Notes: generated from the sequence alone by a model not told the origin. DNA of 53,205 nucleotides from Rhodospirillales bacterium (GCA_016185145.1 JACPOB010000009.1:1-53205), one strand, 5' to 3'; positions 8,988-16,242 are shown, numbered from the stretch's first letter. Translations and numbers: made by a program.

Positions 8988-10055
8988 ATGCTTTACCGCG
9001 AGGCCGGCCAGTTCAAGACGACCTACGGGGCCGATCAGCAGATCTTCCCCATCCTGCAGGACCGCGTCTTCGTGGCGGCCGTGATCGCCGCGGCCTTCCT
9101 GGTCGTGCCGCTGTTCGCCAGCCAGTACCTCTATACCGAGATCCTGATCCCGTTCCTGATCCTGTCGCTCGCCGCCGTCGGGCTGAACATCCTGGTCGGC
9201 TATTGCGGGCAGGTATCGCTCGGAACCGGAGGGTTCATGGCGGTCGGCGCCTATGCCGCCTACAATCTCTGGCTCCGCGTGCCCGAGCTCAACAATCTGG
9301 TGATCGTGTTCCTGTTCGGTGGGCTGATGTCGGCTGCGGTCGGCATCCTGTTCGGCCTGCCGTCGCTGCGCATCAAGGGCTTCTACCTCGCCGTCGCCAC
9401 GCTCGCTTCGCAGTTCTTCCTCGATTGGCTGTTCGCCCGCGTGAAGTGGCTCACCAACTACACGCCGTCGGGCTCGGTCGCGGTCGGCGAGACCACGGCC
9501 TTCGGCTGGAAGATCGACACGCCGGTGGAACGCTATCTTTTCATCCTGGCCTTCGTCGTGGTCGCCACGCTCGTCGCCAAGAACCTCGTGCGCGGCCATA
9601 TCGGCCGCTCGTGGATGGCGATTCGCGACATGGACATCGCCGCCGAGATCATCGGCTTCCGCCCGCTGCGCACCAAGCTTTCCGCCTTCGCGGTCAGCTC
9701 GTTCTTCATCGGCATCGCCGGCGCCATGTGGGGATTCCTGCGGCTGGGCTCGTGGGAGCCGCTCGCCTTCGACATCAACCGCAGCTTCCAGATCCTGTTC
9801 ATGGTGATCATCGGCGGCCTGGGCTCGCTGCTCGGCAGCTTCCTCGGCGCGGCCTTCATCGTCCTGGTGCCGATCCTGCTCAACCAGATGCCGGGCTGGC
9901 TCGGCGTCAGGCTCTCGACCGCCATGATCAGCCATCTCGAGTTCATGGTGTTCGGCGCCATGATCATCTTCTTCCTGATCGTCGAACCGCACGGATTGGC
10001 GCGGTTGTGGGCCGTCGCCAAGGAGAAACTCAGGCTATGGCCCTTCCCGCATTGA
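8988..10055 (+). CDS. livM: LivM-type permease
   Basis: A 355-residue integral membrane permease. The N-terminus MLYREAGQFKTTYGADQQIFP precedes about nine hydrophobic helices. Characteristic LivM segments include LNILVGYCGQVSLGTGGFMAVGAYAAYNL and, after a cytoplasmic loop, IGRSWMAIRDMDIAAEIIGFRPLRTKLSAFAVSSF, the region that couples to the ATPases. It ends in a hydrophobic FGAMIIFFLIVEPHGLARL stretch. It would form the channel with LivH for a substrate delivered by the binding protein encoded next. It is 17 bp from livH, in one operon. Confidence 0.93.
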   Translation: MLYREAGQFKTTYGADQQIFPILQDRVFVAAVIAAAFLVVPLFASQYLYTEILIPFLILSLAAVGLNILVGYCGQVSLGTGGFMAVGAYAAYNLWLRVPELNNLVIVFLFGGLMSAAVGILFGLPSLRIKGFYLAVATLASQFFLDWLFARVKWLTNYTPSGSVAVGETTAFGWKIDTPVERYLFILAFVVVATLVAKNLVRGHIGRSWMAIRDMDIAAEIIGFRPLRTKLSAFAVSSFFIGIAGAMWGFLRLGSWEPLAFDINRSFQILFMVIIGGLGSLLGSFLGAAFIVLVPILLNQMPGWLGVRLSTAMISHLEFMVFGAMIIFFLIVEPHGLARLWAVAKEKLRLWPFPH

Positions 10056-10157
10056 CAGTCTTCCCCGGGAGGAAGTGATTTCGACGTCTCGAAATATGTT
10101 CTACGTTTGCAACCAAGGACCGCCAGGGAACGGTCCATCTTCTGATGGAGGAAATCG

Positions 10158-11498
10158 ATGGGCATTGGTAAGGGAGCGCTGTCCAAAGCAGCGCTGGTGG
10201 GTGCGGCCCTGTTGACGGCCGGCATTGCGACCGGCGCGTCCGCCCAGGGACAGAACGAGCAATTCATCGCCGGCCTGATCTACCGGACCGGCGCCTATGC
10301 GCCGAACGGCATTCCGTTCGCCAACGGCATCGCCGACTACTATGCGCTGGTGAATGCGCGCGACGGCGGCATCAACGGCGTGAAGATCGCCTACGAGGAA
10401 TGCGACACCGCCTACGCCACCGATCGTGGCGTGGAGTGCTACGAGCGCCTCAAGAACAAGGGGCCGACCGGCACCGCCTATGTGGCGCCGCTCAGCACCG
10501 GCATCACCTTCGCGCTGACCGAGAAGGCGCCGATCGACAAGATCCCGATCATCTCCATGGGCTACGGCCGCTCGGAGAGCCGCGACGGCAGCGTGTTCAA
10601 GTGGAACTTCCCGCTGCTCGGCACCTACTGGTCGGCGGCCGACATCATCATGCAGCACATCGCCAAGAAGGAAGGCGGCTTCGACAAGCTCAAGGGCAAG
10701 AAGATCGTGCTGGTCTATCACGACTCGCCCTACGGCAAGGAGCCGATCGCCCTGCTCGAGCAGCGCGCCAAGATGCACGGCTTCGAGTTCACGCCGATGC
10801 CGGTCACGCATCCCGGCGTCGAGCAGAAGGCGACCTGGCTGCAGATCCGCCAGAGCCGGCCGGACTACGTCCTGCTGTGGGGCTGGGGCGTGATGAACTC
10901 GACCTCGATCAAGGAAGCGGCGGCGGTCGGCTTCCCGCGCGAGAAGATGTACGGCGTGTGGTGGTCGGGCGCCGAGCCCGACGTCCGTCCGGCCGAGGGC
11001 GGCGCCAAGGGCTACAACGCCGCCATGCTGCAGCACGGCGCCGGCCAGTTCGCCGTCCACAACGACCTCAAGAAGTATCTCTACGACAAGGGCCTCGGCA
11101 ATGCGAAGTGGGACGAGACCGGCGAGGTGCTCTACATCCGCGGCCTGATCAACGGCATGCTGGGCGTCGAGTCGATCCGCAAGGCGCAGACCAAGTTCGG
11201 CAACAAGCCGTTGACCGGCGAGCAGGTGCGCTGGGGCATCGAGAACCTCGAGATCTCGGCCGCCCGTATCAAGGAGCTGGGCTTCGAGGGCGTGCTGAAG
11301 CCCATGAAGGTGAGCTGCTCCGATCACGAGGGCACGCGCGAGGGCCGCATCCAGCAGTGGGACGGCAGCAAGTGGACCGTGATCAGCGAGTGGTACGAGT
11401 CGGACGACAAGGTCCTCAAGCCGATGGTCGAGTCGGCCGCCAAGAAGTACGCGGACGAAAAGAAGCTCGAGATCCGCGACTGCTCCAAGGAGTCCTGA
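10158..11498 (+). CDS. livK: LivK-type periplasmic substrate-binding protein
   Basis: A 446-residue binding protein with a cleavable signal peptide (basic MGIGKGALSK, hydrophobic core, cleavage after TGASAQ near residue 30). The mature part has the Leu/Ile/Val-binding two-lobe layout: GLIYRTGAYAPNGIPFANGIADYYALVN at the start, a KIAYEECDT strand, then VLVYHDSPYGKEPI linking to the second lobe. At 446 residues it is longer than classical LivK, as usual for members linked to acyl-CoA ligases, so aromatic or fatty acids rather than leucine may be the ligand. Strong SD GGAGGAAATCG before the ATG. The 102-bp upstream gap contains a small hairpin GGACCG...CGGTCC. Confidence 0.92.
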   Translation: MGIGKGALSKAALVGAALLTAGIATGASAQGQNEQFIAGLIYRTGAYAPNGIPFANGIADYYALVNARDGGINGVKIAYEECDTAYATDRGVECYERLKNKGPTGTAYVAPLSTGITFALTEKAPIDKIPIISMGYGRSESRDGSVFKWNFPLLGTYWSAADIIMQHIAKKEGGFDKLKGKKIVLVYHDSPYGKEPIALLEQRAKMHGFEFTPMPVTHPGVEQKATWLQIRQSRPDYVLLWGWGVMNSTSIKEAAAVGFPREKMYGVWWSGAEPDVRPAEGGAKGYNAAMLQHGAGQFAVHNDLKKYLYDKGLGNAKWDETGEVLYIRGLINGMLGVESIRKAQTKFGNKPLTGEQVRWGIENLEISAARIKELGFEGVLKPMKVSCSDHEGTREGRIQQWDGSKWTVISEWYESDDKVLKPMVESAAKKYADEKKLEIRDCSKES

Positions 11499-11499
11499 C

Positions 11500-11690
11500 C
11501 GCCCTTCCCCCCGCAATCGGGGAAAGGCATGAGGGAGGACACTTCAAGCCTCATCACCTCCCCCGTCATACGGGGGAGGCAGGGAGGGGGAAGGCCCCAA
11601 CCGAGATGCATCAAGTTAAAGATCAGAAATTGGCGAACGCTACCTCCGCTGCTCGCCCCCTCCCTACCCTCCCCCGTATGACGGGGGAGG
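11500..11690. repeat. Palindromic element, family D, between livK and livF
   Basis: Two 34-bp arms (11557-11590 and 11656-11690) are inverted copies of each other; each arm itself contains the small palindrome CCTCCCCCGT-CAT-ACGGGGGAGG. A separate hairpin (CTTCCCCCCG/CGGGGAAAGG type) lies at about 11503-11525 directly after the livK stop. Highly expressed binding-protein genes are often followed by hairpins that protect the upstream mRNA; that role here is inference. The central 65 bp are clearly AT-richer than the arms. Confidence 0.8.
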
Positions 11691-11699
11691 AGGGCTGAG

Positions 11700-12503
11700 A
11701 TGGCCGCACCCGTCATCGACGTGGCCAACATCGAGGTGATCTACAATCACGTCATCCTGGTGCTGAAGGGCGTGTCGCTCACCGTGCCGGAGGGATCGAT
11801 CGTGGCCCTGCTGGGCGCCAACGGCGCGGGCAAGTCGACGACCTTGAAGTCGATCTCCAACCTGCTGCTGGCCGAGCGCGGCGAGGTCACCAAGGGCCAG
11901 ATCCATTGCCGCGGCGAGCGCGTCGACGGACTGACGCCCAACGACCTCGTGACGCGCGGCGTCATCCAGGTCATGGAAGGCCGCCACTGCTTCGGCCATC
12001 TGACGGTCGAGGAGAATCTGCTGACCGGCGCCTTCATCCACGGCAACAAGCGCCGCCAGATCGCCGACGACCTCGAGAAGGTCTACCACTACTTCCCGCG
12101 TCTGAAGGTGCGGCGCGCCAGCCAGGCCGGCTACACCTCGGGCGGCGAGCAGCAGATGACGGCGATCGGCCGGGCGCTGATGAGCCGGCCCAACACCATC
12201 CTGCTCGACGAGCCGTCGATGGGGCTGGCGCCGCAGCTCGTCGAGGAGATCTTCGAGATCGTGAAGAACCTCAACGAGCGGGAAAAGGTCTCCATCCTGC
12301 TGGCCGAGCAGAACACCAACGTCGCCCTGCGCTACGCCCACTACGGCTACATCCTGGAGAACGGCCGCGTCGTGCTCGACGGCGACGCCGCCTCCTTGCG
12401 CGAGAACGAGGACGTGAAGGAGTTCTATCTCGGCATCGGCGGCGAAGGCCGCCGCTCGTTCCGCGACGTCAAGCACTACCGGCGGCGCAAGCGCTGGCTT
12501 TAG
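11700..12503 (+). CDS. livF: Branched-chain-type ABC transporter ATP-binding protein LivF
   Basis: A 267-residue ABC ATPase with Walker A GANGAGKST (39-47), the LivF-typical VMEGRHCFGHLTVEENLLTG segment, signature YTSGGEQQMTAIGRALM (SGGEQQ form, usual for LivF), Walker B NTILLDEPSMGLAP and the H-switch replaced by LLAEQN, a normal LivF feature. It completes the LivGHMKF set. The C-terminus is slightly extended and basic (HYRRRKRWL). In related clusters the next gene is the PaaK-like ligase; here that gene lies 5.4 kb further on. Confidence 0.93.
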   Translation: MAAPVIDVANIEVIYNHVILVLKGVSLTVPEGSIVALLGANGAGKSTTLKSISNLLLAERGEVTKGQIHCRGERVDGLTPNDLVTRGVIQVMEGRHCFGHLTVEENLLTGAFIHGNKRRQIADDLEKVYHYFPRLKVRRASQAGYTSGGEQQMTAIGRALMSRPNTILLDEPSMGLAPQLVEEIFEIVKNLNEREKVSILLAEQNTNVALRYAHYGYILENGRVVLDGDAASLRENEDVKEFYLGIGGEGRRSFRDVKHYRRRKRWL

Positions 12504-12567
12504 CGGCACTGAGAAGCGCGAACAGTCAGCCGCCGCCTGATTCAACCCGCCAGCAGGACGTGGATCC

Positions 12568-12878
12568 ATGGGAGAATTTGTCGCCACGGCGTGGTGGGGC
12601 GGAAAGGCATGCGGACTCAAGCTTCGCGCCGAGGATCGAGATAAATATCTCGAGCGTGAATGGGGCTCGGTCGACCTTTTCATTCCCGGCGAGCCGCTCC
12701 CTGTTGCGGTCAATATCGACAAGCCGTCGATGTGGGAGGGAACGTGTCGGGAACTGATCCACAAAAAGATCAAGGCCTGGTTCATCCGGTCCGGAAAATA
12801 CCCTTGGCCAAGGGCAGCCCGCCGCGCGTCCGGTTGGTCCAGACCCAGTCCAGGTCGTTCGCCTTGTCGTTCGTCTAA
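12568..12878 (+). pseudogene. Small conserved hypothetical gene, frameshifted
   Basis: The first frame from ATG 12568 reads MGEFVATAWWGGKACG and continues to ...RSGKYPWP, where it loses protein-like character. The next frame continues KGSPPRVRLVQTQSRSFALSFV and stops at 12878. Joined, they give a compact protein of about 103 residues, resembling small hypothetical proteins of Rhizobiales that end in a PWPKGxPP motif (remembered, not searched). The break is at about 12811 in CTTGGCCAAGGGC and needs one missing base. Left unrepaired, the first frame runs on through the SMR leader into the SMR gene. Function unknown. It is either a real pseudogene or a base-call error. Confidence 0.6.
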
Positions 12879-12929
12879 ATTTTCAAACCGAGACAGCACC
12901 TTTGGCGGCTTGAAGGTCCTGTCCTGGCT

Positions 12930-13017
12930 GCCTACATGGGTGACGCGAGGCCACGTCCTCCCCCGACACATTGGGCACAAGCCCGGGACGGCCCGGCTCT
13001 TTCGAAGGAGAGCCGTC
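12930..13017 (+). promoter_or_regulatory. Conserved SMR leader, candidate guanidine riboswitch (copy 1)
   Basis: This 88-bp leader is closely matched by the leader of the second SMR gene at 15281-15368. Shared blocks are GCCTACAT, GACGCGAGGC, TCCTCC, TGGGCA and CCGGGACGGCCCGG. The last is a 5-bp hairpin with an ACGG loop (12983-12996), fitting the ACGR loops of guanidine-II (mini-ykkC) riboswitches. It overlaps by 3 nt a second stem, CGGCTCT (12994-13000) with AGAGCCG (13009-13015), which buries the SD AAGGAG. The two structures exclude each other, as expected for a translational switch. The expected first ACGR hairpin is not clear: GAGG...CCTC with an ACG-containing loop is the best candidate. 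Confidence 0.6.
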
Positions 13018-13341
13018 ATGGCCTGGGTCTATTTGTCCATCGCTGGAATTCTCGAAATCATCTGGGCTGCCGCGATGAAGCATTCCGAGGGCTTCACGCG
13101 GCTTGGGCCGAGCGTCGTCTCCTTGGCGGCGATGGTTGCGAGCGTCGTCCTGCTGTCGATCTCCATGAAGACACTGCCGCTCGGCACGGCCTATTCGATA
13201 TGGACGGGCATCGGCGCGGCCGGGGCCTTCCTCTTCGGTATCGTCATGCTCGGCGAGCAGGCGAGCGTCGGTCGCATCCTGGCCGCCGCGCTCATCGTGA
13301 GCGGGATCGTGCTCATGAAGCTGACGGACACCTCGGCCTGA
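13018..13341 (+). CDS. gdx: SMR-family exporter, Gdx/SugE type (copy 1)
   Basis: A 107-residue protein with four TM helices, exactly the SMR size. The conserved membrane glutamate is Glu13 (GILEIIWA). Segments MKHSEGFTRLGPS and LPLGTAYSIWTGIGAAGAF match the SugE/Gdx subgroup, which exports guanidinium as an antiparallel dual-topology homodimer coupled to proton entry, rather than the EmrE multidrug subgroup. A second gene at 14957-15280 is close to 80% identical by eye. Both carry the same leader, supporting joint regulation. ATG 13018 follows the SD in the leader. Confidence 0.92.
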   Translation: MAWVYLSIAGILEIIWAAAMKHSEGFTRLGPSVVSLAAMVASVVLLSISMKTLPLGTAYSIWTGIGAAGAFLFGIVMLGEQASVGRILAAALIVSGIVLMKLTDTSA

Positions 13342-13349
13342 CGGGGTCG

Positions 13350-13460
13350 CGTTGGAGCGCGATGTGTCCAGGTGGTTCCACCTGGACTCATCGTGCCAGT
13401 GCGCGCGAATGCGATCAGACGGAGCCGCGCCCGGTTCCATCTGATCGCATTCCGCTCTAG
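13350..13460. repeat. Two-palindrome element, family C, copy 2
   Basis: Two palindromes in tandem: GATGTGTCCAGGTGG with its complement (13361-13391), then a GTGCGCGC linker, then GAATGCGATCAGA with its complement (13407-13452), closing with CCGCTCTAG. The same plan occurs at 47774-47904 and, more diverged, at 50298-50411. The CTCTAG end provides the TAG stop codon of the minus-strand membrane protein gene at 13457. Confidence 0.8.
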
Positions 13461-13858
13461 CTGCGCGCCAGGGTCGCCCACGCCGCAAAGGCAAGCGGCG
13501 GCAGCGCGACCAGGTCGGCGATGGCGATGGTGCGCAGCGCGCCTGCCGGATTGCCGTAGAGCGCGTAGAAGCCCAGAAAGCCCACGACGTTGATCGCGGC
13601 CGCCAGCAGCGCGGCCGGCCGCACGCCGGGCGCCCAGCTCGCCCACAGGCAGAGGATGCCGACCAGGGCGAGCAGCAGCGCGCGAGGACGCATCAGGACC
13701 AACAGCGTCGTGTCACTGGGCGCGATGCCATAGAGCTGCGATAGCGTTTCGGGTACGAAGACCGGCGCGACGGGCATCAGATGAATCGCACCGACGACGG
13801 CGAAGGCAAGGGCAGTCCACATGCCGCCGAGCATTGGCGTGTGGCGGGTGTTCGGCAA
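13457..13858 (-). CDS. Small four-helix membrane protein
   Basis: A 133-residue protein with four predicted TM segments (roughly 12-32, 48-68, 75-95 and 107-128), including GMWTALAFAVVGAIHLMP and LLALVGILCLWASW. I do not recognise a named family; DoxX-like or phosphopantetheine-adjacent small membrane proteins look similar in size, but there is no diagnostic motif. Possible starts are at codons 1, 9 and 13. Its stop codon falls in the boundary of a palindromic element. A decayed partial copy of its 5' half, in the same orientation, lies at 14819-14949, beyond the ATP-grasp gene. Confidence 0.7.
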   Translation of the reverse strand: MPNTRHTPMLGGMWTALAFAVVGAIHLMPVAPVFVPETLSQLYGIAPSDTTLLVLMRPRALLLALVGILCLWASWAPGVRPAALLAAAINVVGFLGFYALYGNPAGALRTIAIADLVALPPLAFAAWATLARS

Positions 13859-13906
13859 TTACCTCGCAGGTAGAGTGACTTCGGGCCTCCACCGATCTGG
13901 ATACGA

Positions 13907-13942
13907 CTCCTCGCCTCAACCCCATGGTTTCGGGGCGAGGAG
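13907..13942. repeat. Inverted repeat upstream of the ATP-grasp gene
   Basis: CTCCTCGCC (13907-13915) pairs with GGCGAGGAG (13934-13942) across an 18-nt spacer containing the smaller pairing CCCC/GGGG. It lies in the shared upstream region of the divergent membrane protein and ATP-grasp genes and could be an operator or an mRNA hairpin. No U-tract follows, so a terminator is unlikely. Confidence 0.45.
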
Positions 13943-13989
13943 GAGTGGGACATGGTCGGATTCCTGCGCTACTACATCGTGGGAAGCTG

Positions 13990-14784
13990 ATGCACTGGGT
14001 CATCCAAGACGATCTGCGCTACGACAGCGGTCTGCGGTTCCTCGCCGAGCACCTGCCGCGGTGGGGAATCCCGCACAGCCTGCATCAGGTCGTCCCGATC
14101 ATCGGCCAGATCATCCCCGATGTCTCTCCGGAGGGGAATGTGATCGTGATCGGCTCCTACTCGATGCGCCACGTCGCGCGCGAGAAGGGCTGGATGCCCG
14201 GCTGTTTCGACGTGGGCCATCTCCAGCACGAGGATTTCCTCGTCGCGTGGAAGCAACACATGTTGAACGCGGACTGCGTGGTCTGTTCGTTGCAGGACGC
14301 CCCGCACTACTTCCGCGATCCCTCGTTCGTGCGCCCAGCCAGCGACACCAAGGCGTTCCCAGCCAAGGTCTACGGTCGGGAAGAGTTCATGGAATGGCGC
14401 GAGAAGGTCCAGCGGATGGTCGACACCGCCAAGCCCGATGAACGTCTCGACGTGACCATGGGTACGCGTCTGGTGATCTCTCCGCCGCGAGAGATCGCTC
14501 AGGAGACCCGATGCTGGATCGTCGACCGCAAGCTGGTGACGGCCTCTGTGTATCGGAGATACGAGACGGTCATCTACGACAGCAACGTGGACGACGACGT
14601 ACGTGCGTTCGCTCAGTCCATGGCCGAGCAGGTGTGGCAGCCGCATCGTGCCTATGTGGTTGACGTGGGTCGGGTCGGCGACCAGCTGAAGGTCGTCGAA
14701 GTCAACACCCTGAACAGTGCCGGCTTCTACGCCGCTGATATGCAGAAGCTGGTCGAAGCAATCGAAACGATGAAGTTTACATGA
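13990..14784 (+). CDS. ATP-grasp protein, R2K clade family 3 type (DUF4343-like)
   Basis: A 264-residue soluble protein starting MHWVIQDDLRYDSG. The C-terminal half shows ATP-grasp features: RCWIVDRKLVTASVYRRYE (a nucleotide-facing strand pair) and VDVGRVGDQLKVVEVNTLNSAGFY, whose E-x-N resembles the metal-binding pair, ending DMQKLVEAIE. R2K-type ATP-grasp enzymes are predicted amide ligases, often found in phages or peptide-modification contexts; the substrates are unknown. An upstream in-frame ATG at 13924 lies in the inverted repeat; 13990 gives a better N-terminus. Base composition is visibly lower in GC than the neighbours, and direct repeats of a membrane-protein gene flank it, which suggests acquisition by transfer. 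Confidence 0.72.
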   Translation: MHWVIQDDLRYDSGLRFLAEHLPRWGIPHSLHQVVPIIGQIIPDVSPEGNVIVIGSYSMRHVAREKGWMPGCFDVGHLQHEDFLVAWKQHMLNADCVVCSLQDAPHYFRDPSFVRPASDTKAFPAKVYGREEFMEWREKVQRMVDTAKPDERLDVTMGTRLVISPPREIAQETRCWIVDRKLVTASVYRRYETVIYDSNVDDDVRAFAQSMAEQVWQPHRAYVVDVGRVGDQLKVVEVNTLNSAGFYAADMQKLVEAIETMKFT

Positions 14785-14818
14785 GCGACGGGTGGAAGAG
14801 AATCATCGGCGTCCATCC

Positions 14819-14949
14819 AGCGCGATGCTGTAGAGCTGCGACAGTGTTTCGGACACGAACACCGGAGCGGCGGGCAGCGAAAGCAAGGGTGGTCCACGTC
14901 CCGTCGAGCGTCGCAGAGGCGGCGACCGGCAATTGCCTAGCAAGTAGGG
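14819..14949 (-). pseudogene. Decayed 5' fragment of the small membrane protein gene
   Basis: On the plus strand this stretch aligns with 13721-13872: GCGATGCTGTAGAGCTGCGA against GCGATGCCATAGAGCTGCGA, then TTTCGG, ACGAA.ACCGG, GCAAGGG, TCCACGT/CATG.CG and GGCAATTNCCT.GCA.GTAG, with one gap of about 20-26 nt. It corresponds to the N-terminal half of the protein at 13457-13858, in the same orientation, with no open frame. Together with the intact gene it forms a direct repeat around the ATP-grasp gene. Confidence 0.75.
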
Positions 14950-14956
14950 GGCTATT

Positions 14957-15280
14957 TTAGGTCGAATTGTCCGACAGCTTCATCAGGATGAGGCCGCTCA
15001 CGATCAGCGCGGCGGCGACGATGCGGCCGAGGCTCGCCTGCTCGCCCAGGATGACGATGCCGAAGAGGAAGGCGCCGGCGGCGCCGATGCCCGTCCATAC
15101 CGAGTAGGCGGTGCCGAGCGGCAGCGTCTTCATGGAGATCGACAGCAGGACCACGCTCGCGACCATTCCGATGAGGCAGATGATCGTCGGCCAGAGCTTC
15201 GTGAAGCCGTCCGAATGCTTCATGGCAGAAGCCCACACGATTTCCAGAAGGCCTGCGACACCCAGATATACCCAAGCCAT
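14957..15280 (-). CDS. gdx: SMR-family exporter, Gdx/SugE type (copy 2)
   Basis: A 107-residue four-helix protein beginning MAWVYLGVAGLLEIVWASAM, with Glu13 in the same place as copy 1 and the Gdx-type segments KHSDGFTKLWPT and LPLGTAYSVWTGIGAAGAF. It differs from copy 1 mainly in helix 2 (IICLIGMVASVVLL). Both copies keep all residues expected for a dual-topology guanidinium exporter, so two functional homodimers or a mixed dimer are possible. It is inverted relative to copy 1. Its leader (15281-15368) matches that of copy 1 including the SD-masking stem. Confidence 0.92.
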   Translation of the reverse strand: MAWVYLGVAGLLEIVWASAMKHSDGFTKLWPTIICLIGMVASVVLLSISMKTLPLGTAYSVWTGIGAAGAFLFGIVILGEQASLGRIVAAALIVSGLILMKLSDNST

Positions 15281-15368
15281 GTCGGCTCTCCTTACACAGA
15301 GCCGGGCCGTCCCGGACAGTTGCCCATCGATCGGTGGAGGATCGTAGCCTCGCGTCGCCGATGTAGGC
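15281..15368 (-). promoter_or_regulatory. Conserved SMR leader, candidate guanidine riboswitch (copy 2)
   Basis: Read on the minus strand it shares GCCTACAT, GACGCGAGGC, TCCTCC, TGGGCA and CCGGGACGGCCCGG with the leader at 12930-13017. The ACGG-loop hairpin is at 15315-15302. The stem CGGCTCT/AGAGCCG (15304-15298 with 15289-15283) encloses the SD AAGGAG, with a loop (GTGTAAGG) that differs from copy 1 (TTCGAAGG) while both stems are unchanged. The pairing TGGGCA...TGTCC versus TGGGCA...AGCCC keeps a stem through a G-U/G-C change. The 88 nt lie after the terminator of the ahpD-like gene. Confidence 0.6.
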
Positions 15369-15409
15369 GGGGGATGCTGCGGCTTCAACCAACCGTGGAT
15401 CGGCCCTAG

Positions 15410-15440
15410 AAAAAATCAGGCGGCCTTGCTGTCCGCCGCC
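15410..15440 (-). terminator. Rho-independent terminator overlapping the AhpD-like gene end
   Basis: On the minus strand GGCGGC (15440-15435) pairs with GCCGCC (15424-15419) across about 10 nt, then the TGA stop, then six T (15415-15410). The hairpin uses the last codons of the gene. It would separate the AhpD-like transcript from the SMR copy 2 leader downstream. Confidence 0.6.
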
Positions 15441-15898
15441 CTCTTCGGGATCGGCGGCGCGAAGCGGAAGGCGGCGCCCAGCCGATTCCAGGCGTTGATG
15501 TTGGCGACCGCGACGCTGAGCGCAATCACCTCGTCTTCGCTGAAGTGCCGGCGCACGCTCTCGTAGGCTTCGTCCGGCACGCTGCGCCCGTCGAGCCGCG
15601 TCAGCGTCTCGGCCCAGGCGAGCGCCGCGCACTCCCTGTCCGAGAAGATGCCGGCCTCGGGCCAGGTCGCCACCAGGTCGAGCTTCTCCTGCGGCAGGCC
15701 GAGCCGCCGCGACACGTTGAGATGGATCTGCAGGCAGAAGGCGCAGTTGTTGATCTGCGACACGCGCAGCTTGGCGAGCTCGACGATCGTCTTGTCGAGA
15801 CCCGACTCCTCGGTGCTCTTGCCCATCGCCAGCAGGGCGGCCTGCGCACCGGGTGCGGTCTTCTGGAAGGTCTCGTAGGAGATGCGGACGTGGGACAT
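15416..15898 (-). CDS. AhpD/carboxymuconolactone-decarboxylase-family protein
   Basis: A 160-residue alkylhydroperoxidase-like protein. The redox/catalytic motif NNCAFCLQIH gives Cys52, Cys55 and His59, the classical CxxC-H of the AhpD-like core; VELAKLRVSQIN precedes it. A second conserved block is ECAALAWAETLT, followed by VRRHFSEDEVIALSVAVANINAWNRLGAAF. Such proteins act as peroxidases or disulfide reductants in the cytosol. The ATG at 15898 has GGAG eight bases upstream; an earlier in-frame ATG at 15943 lacks an SD. Its terminator overlaps its own 3' end. Nothing in the neighbourhood names a specific substrate. Confidence 0.88.
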   Translation of the reverse strand: MSHVRISYETFQKTAPGAQAALLAMGKSTEESGLDKTIVELAKLRVSQINNCAFCLQIHLNVSRRLGLPQEKLDLVATWPEAGIFSDRECAALAWAETLTRLDGRSVPDEAYESVRRHFSEDEVIALSVAVANINAWNRLGAAFRFAPPIPKRAADSKAA

Positions 15899-16015
15899 GG
15901 GCGACTCCAGGATATTCGAGCTCTGATATATGATTGCCTGCATGCTGGCAAGACGGGTCTATGCAACCTATGATAGATTGGCTGAATGGAAATGCAAGCA
16001 TAGCAAGGATGGGCG

Positions 16016-16242
16016 ATGACCGACAAAACGAGCGCTCTCATCCTTGAGCAACTGCGCGTCCTTCGCATGGACATGGGCGAGCTGCGCGCGGACGTGCGTG
16101 ACATCAGGGGGGACGCCTGACCTCGCTCGAGGTGTCTGCTGCCAATCTGCATGGCGATTTCGCCGGCCAGTCCGAGCGAATCGACCATATCGAAGGCCGG
16201 CTGGAGCGGATCGAGCACCGACTGAGATTGCGGGACGCCTGA
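16016..16242 (+). pseudogene. Frameshifted copy of the small coiled-coil gene
   Basis: The frame from ATG 16016 encodes MTDKTSALILEQLRVLRMDMGELRADVRDIRG and then stops. Shifting frame at about 16110 (in CAGGGGGGACGCCTGACC) gives RLTSLEVSAANLHGDFAGQSERIDHIEGRLERIEHRLRLRDA, which matches the C-terminal part of the intact paralogue at 17593-17838 nearly residue for residue. A short stretch in the middle present in the paralogue is missing. Similarity continues past the stop into the start of the paaK-like gene. Confidence 0.78.

Noticed and set aside
12568..13341. A single 257-codon gene leading into the SMR domain
   Set aside because: Made of a frameshifted small gene, the leader region and the SMR gene; the SMR protein has its own start and SD at 13018.
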